NCBI RefSeq assembly: GCF_020733705.1
Contig: NZ_JAJFZM010000002.1
Coordinates: 806,001 to 870,000, forward strand
Direction of reading: 5' to 3'
Source: Nocardia australiensis
Lineage (GTDB): Bacteria > Actinomycetota > Actinomycetes > Mycobacteriales > Mycobacteriaceae
DNA length: 64,000 nucleotides
Below the pieces are notes generated by a model. It made no database searches, was not told the DNA's origin, and was given only the letters and a program-made list of their open reading frames with translations. The position numbers and the translations under genes are program-made. Below, one piece after another: positions 61,167 through 64,000 of the stretch (position 1 is the stretch's first letter; every line of letters starts with the position of its first letter).

Positions 61167-62033
61167 TCAGTACAGCAGCGGGCGTACCTGTTGCCCGGCG
61201 AAAGCGATGAAGCCGACCGGGTCGGGGTCGTCGTCGGTCGGTTCGAGCACGACGGTGTCCGCGCCCGCCTGAACGTAGTTGTGGATGGCCTCCGCGATCG
61301 CCTCCGGTGAACCCGCTACGCCGGCACCCTGCTGGAAACCGTGCTCCGCCGCTTTGGCCGCCACGCGTCGCGCGCCATCGGGTCCGGTCGCCGTGGACAA
61401 GTACACGATGACCCGATGTGGTTCGGTGCGACCGGCCTTCGCGCGTCCTTCGTCGATGAGTTCCACTGCGGCGCGTACGCCGTCGGGTGCGGTGCGCGAG
61501 GTCAGTATGGTGCCGTCGGCGAGTTCACCTGACAGCCGCAGTGTGCGCGGCCCGGTGGCGGCGGCGAGGATCGGTGTGGGTGTGGCGGGCAGCGTATCCA
61601 ATGCCACCGTGTCCAGGCGCACGTAGCGGCCCGTAGTGGTGACGGTGTCTCCGCTGAGCAATCCGCGTAGCGCGCCGAGGTGTTCGCGCAGCAGCGTCAT
61701 CGGTGAGGCGACGTCGCCACCGATCTGCGCCATCCAGCCCCGCACACCATGCCCGAAGCCCGGCTGGAAACGTCCGGGATGTATTCGCGCCAGGGTGGCC
61801 ACTTCCATGGCGGTGAGTGCGACCGAGCGCAGCGGCACAGGCATCACACCGATACCGACTCGCACACGCTGTGTGCGTGCCAGCACGGTCGCGGCGGTCG
61901 CGATGCCACCACCCCAGAAACAGTCCTCCCACAGCCATAGTTCGTCGAGGCCGCTGTCTTCGGCCGCATCACTTACCGCGGCGAGATCCTCCGGAGGGAT
62001 CAGCGGGAGCGCGACGGCGCCGAGGACAGTCAT
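61167..62033 (-). CDS. LLM-class F420/FMN-dependent oxidoreductase
   Basis: A 288-residue protein. It has the luciferase-like pattern: LDELWLWEDCFWGGGIATAA, then TQRVRVGIGVMPVPLRSVAL and RFQPGFGHGVRGWMAQIG. The late part is LPATPTPILAAATGPRTLRL. Members bind F420 or FMN and oxidise a small substrate. Its start is 264 bp from mshC on the opposite strand (divergent). Its stop abuts the SCO1664-like stop with no gap, so transcripts of the two genes would overlap. The substrate is unknown. Confidence 0.9.
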   Translation of the reverse strand: MTVLGAVALPLIPPEDLAAVSDAAEDSGLDELWLWEDCFWGGGIATAATVLARTQRVRVGIGVMPVPLRSVALTAMEVATLARIHPGRFQPGFGHGVRGWMAQIGGDVASPMTLLREHLGALRGLLSGDTVTTTGRYVRLDTVALDTLPATPTPILAAATGPRTLRLSGELADGTILTSRTAPDGVRAAVELIDEGRAKAGRTEPHRVIVYLSTATGPDGARRVAAKAAEHGFQQGAGVAGSPEAIAEAIHNYVQAGADTVVLEPTDDDPDPVGFIAFAGQQVRPLLY

Positions 62034-62297
62034 CGTGTCACGCTATCGCCGAGCACCGGCAACTGTCGCCGACCAGTGCCGCCGAGAGCCCTCGACGGTG
62101 GACACGAGGGGCGGAAATGTCGGGTTCGCCCTCGTCGCAAACCGGGCCGTCCTGGTATCGAACCAGCGAAACGCTCAGCATCGACCTCCGTTGAGCACCG
62201 GGTTTTCGCAGGTCGTTGTCGGGCTCGGAGTTGTGTGTGGTGTCCAATCGCACGGGGCGAAGACCGATCATATCGGGCGCACCTTTACCCTCGAATC
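62034..62297. promoter_or_regulatory. divergent region, LLM oxidoreductase / mshC
   Basis: A 264-bp region. The frame is open upstream of mshC but has no family character, so the promoters should be here. No motif placed. Confidence 0.4.
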
Positions 62298-63536
62298 ATG
62301 CAGTCCTGGTCCGATATCGCCCTTCCCACTATCCCCGGAGCAGGGCCACCGTTGCGGTTGTTCGACACCGCCGACCGACAGGTCCGGCCGGTCACGCCCG
62401 GCCCGACGGCCACCATGTACGTCTGCGGGATCACCCCCTATGACGCCACCCATCTCGGACACGCCGCCACCTACCTGACCTTCGATCTGGTCAATCGGCT
62501 GTGGCGCGACGCGGGCCACGATGTGCACTACGTGCAGAACGTGACCGACGTCGACGACCCGCTGTTCGAGCGCGCCGAACGCGACGGCCTGGATTGGCGC
62601 GATCTGGGCACCCGCGAAATCGAGTTGTTCCGCGAGGACATGTCGGCGCTGCGGATCGTGCCGCCGCGCGAATATGTGGGCGCCATCGAGTCCGTCGACG
62701 AGGTCGTCGAGTTCGTGCAGAAGCTACTGGCCTCAGGTGCCGCCTACACCGTCGAGGACGCCGAGTTCCCCGATATCTACTTCCGCGCCGACGCCACCGA
62801 AACCTTCGGCTATGAGTCCGGCTACGACCGCGCCACCATGGAGCGGCTGTTCGCCGAACGAGGCGGCGACCCGGACCGTCCCGGCAAGCGCGATTCGATC
62901 GACGCCCTGTTGTGGCGGGCGGCCCGCCCCGGCGAGCCGTCGTGGCCCGCCCCGTTCGGCGCCGGCCGTCCCGGCTGGCATATCGAGTGTTCGGCGATCG
63001 CACTGAACCGTGTCGGCCCCGAATTCGACATACAGGGCGGCGGCAGCGACCTGATCTACCCGCATCACGAGTACTCCGCCGCGCACGCCGAGGCGTTGAT
63101 CGCGGGCCGCCGCTTCGCCCGCCACTACGTCCACGCCGGGCTCATCGGCCTCGATGGTGCGAAAATGTCCAAGTCCAAGGGCAATCTGGTGCTGGTCTCA
63201 CAGTTGCGCCGCGCAGGCACCGACCCGGCCGCGATCCGGCTCGGTTTGCTGGCCGGGCACTACCGCAGCGACCGTATGTGGACCGACACCGTCCTCGACG
63301 ACGCGATCGGACGGCTGCGGTTGTGGCGTCGCGCCACCGAACTGGAATCCGCTCCCGCGGCCGAGGACACCATCGCACGGCTGCGCCAGCACCTCGCCGA
63401 CGACCTCGACACCCCGAAAGCTCTTGCCGCGATAGATAATTGGGTGCGGCAGGCACTCGACTACGGTGGCGCGGACAGGTCGGCCCCGAGCTCGGTCGCG
63501 GCGGCGGTCGACGCGCTGCTCGGTGTGCGCCTGTAG
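62298..63536 (+). CDS. mshC: L-cysteine:glucosaminyl-inositol ligase (mycothiol synthesis)
   Basis: A 412-residue protein. The Zn/Cys and HIGH-like motif is MYVCGITPYDATHLGHAATY, then YVQNVTDVDDPLFERAERDG, GRPGWHIECSAI and FDIQGGGSDLIYPHHEYSAA. KMSKSKGN is near residue 290. This is the CysRS-like family; MshC joins L-cysteine to GlcN-Ins with ATP in mycothiol synthesis. The length (about 410) separates it from CysRS, which is longer. Start ATG 62298 is the family N-terminus. It is the counterpart of Rv2130c and a marker of actinobacteria. Confidence 0.96.
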   Translation: MQSWSDIALPTIPGAGPPLRLFDTADRQVRPVTPGPTATMYVCGITPYDATHLGHAATYLTFDLVNRLWRDAGHDVHYVQNVTDVDDPLFERAERDGLDWRDLGTREIELFREDMSALRIVPPREYVGAIESVDEVVEFVQKLLASGAAYTVEDAEFPDIYFRADATETFGYESGYDRATMERLFAERGGDPDRPGKRDSIDALLWRAARPGEPSWPAPFGAGRPGWHIECSAIALNRVGPEFDIQGGGSDLIYPHHEYSAAHAEALIAGRRFARHYVHAGLIGLDGAKMSKSKGNLVLVSQLRRAGTDPAAIRLGLLAGHYRSDRMWTDTVLDDAIGRLRLWRRATELESAPAAEDTIARLRQHLADDLDTPKALAAIDNWVRQALDYGGADRSAPSSVAAAVDALLGVRL

Positions 63537-63776
63537 GCACATCACCCGTGGTGGACCCCGGGCCCGGCTCCGCGACCCGGAGGTGCGCAGCATTCATCCC
63601 ATCCTGGAGTGCAACACTGACCTTCATCGGCTTCCTGGCGATGTTGTCGGTCGCGGAGATCGCTGCCGCGTTGCGGCGCGACCCCGCCCGCAAGACACCC
63701 GAGCAGCGCCTGGTCGGCGCTCGACAGCTACTGGCTGCGCAAGCCCGCGTTATGCGCGTCTGGACGATGACAACGT
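63537..63776. other. short region after mshC, unassigned
   Basis: The plus strand has a frame reading VAEIAAALRRDPARKTPEQR, then LVGARQLLAAQARVMRVWT, without a recognised family. It may be a fragment of a gene now lost. Confidence 0.35.
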
Positions 63777-63998
63777 TCATGTCCGGTCTTCCCGGCCGGT
63801 CAAGCTGTCGACGAGGAAGGCGATGATTTCGTCGCGAGCCCGAGTGGTGGGCTCCCCGTCGGAGTCGATGAGGTGCGCGGTGACCACACTGTGCGGCGAG
63901 GCGACAATCTGCTCGAAGAACGGCGGCGGCTCAGGGTTGGCGGCGGCTGACGGGAGCACGCTGGGAACGAAGCGTGGCCCCAAGGACGCACTGTAGGA
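63777..63998 (-). CDS. C-terminal part of an unidentified protein (partial at window edge)
   Basis: The minus-strand frame is open from the window edge to TGA at 63777-63779. It reads SYSASLGPRFVPSVLPSAAA, then FFEQIVASPHSVVTAHLIDS and RDEIIAFLVDSLTGREDRT. It is about 73 residues and has no clear family match. The start, if any, is beyond the window; TTG 63983 is the only internal start of note. Confidence 0.4.
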   Translation of the reverse strand, partial: SYSASLGPRFVPSVLPSAAANPEPPPFFEQIVASPHSVVTAHLIDSDGEPTTRARDEIIAFLVDSLTGREDRT

Positions 63999-64000
63999 GG

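Noticed and set aside
1..64000. CRISPR arrays, rRNA genes, replication origin, additional tRNAs
   Set aside because: No spaced direct repeats, rRNA-like sequence or DnaA-box clusters were seen. Only the one tRNA folds properly by eye.

Overview
The window looks like a chromosome segment of a high-GC, mycolic-acid actinomycete, most likely Nocardia or a close relative. The signs are a mycothiol ligase (mshC), an lppL-like lipoprotein, an MTB12-like lipoprotein followed by an MMPL exporter, an EspC-like ESX fragment, a DtxR/IdeR-type box before a haemin-uptake operon, many GTG/TTG starts, and F420/FMN-type oxidoreductases. The genus is an inference from gene content.

The window falls into two halves that meet at a tRNA-Leu(GAG) gene (35676-35760, minus strand). 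Left of it (1-35650) is an accessory, decaying region. It holds remnants of fdhF/fdhD, a biotin carboxylase, two MFS genes, an EspC-like gene, a JetD-like (DUF2399) gene, a DHFR-like gene, SDRs, MmyB-type regulators and a decarboxylase. Mobile DNA includes an apparently intact IS701-type element with CTAG target duplications (2999-4430), IS481, IS3 and Tn3 remnants, and a serine-recombinase remnant directly against the tRNA. Several genes here carry single-base frameshifts. Three blocks still look usable: (a) 8.6-12.3 kb, a DGPF/YciI protein coupled to an ECF42-type sigma factor, then SRPBCC and MFS genes; (b) 14.5-19.9 kb, a giant LuxR regulator divergent from three alpha/beta hydrolases; (c) 22.5-32.6 kb, a second, frameshifted giant LuxR regulator divergent from an MFS, NmrA, Dabb, esterase, enoyl-CoA hydratase, HIT and GMC oxidoreductase series.

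Right of the tRNA (35.9-64 kb) is mostly conserved core. It follows the gene content I recall for M. tuberculosis Rv2141c-Rv2130c: M20 peptidase, YbhB, PyrD, LppL, DUF5703, UppP, histidine phosphatase, DUF3090, SCO1664-like kinase and MshC. Lineage-specific blocks interrupt it: a FadD ligase, a MarR/MFS-stub/PPOX cluster, a divergent block at 42.7-47.4 kb, an MTB12-like/MMPL block, and hmuTUV.

The 42.7-47.4 kb block is the best candidate for something undescribed. Two tandem GTP cyclohydrolase II paralogues differ at the residue equivalent to E. coli Tyr105 (Leu in one, Tyr in the other). They follow a PfkB-like sugar-kinase homologue whose catalytic GAGD motif reads GAAA. Divergent from them is a translationally coupled triplet of small paralogous proteins sharing a SWLP...TRxQAxAGM motif.
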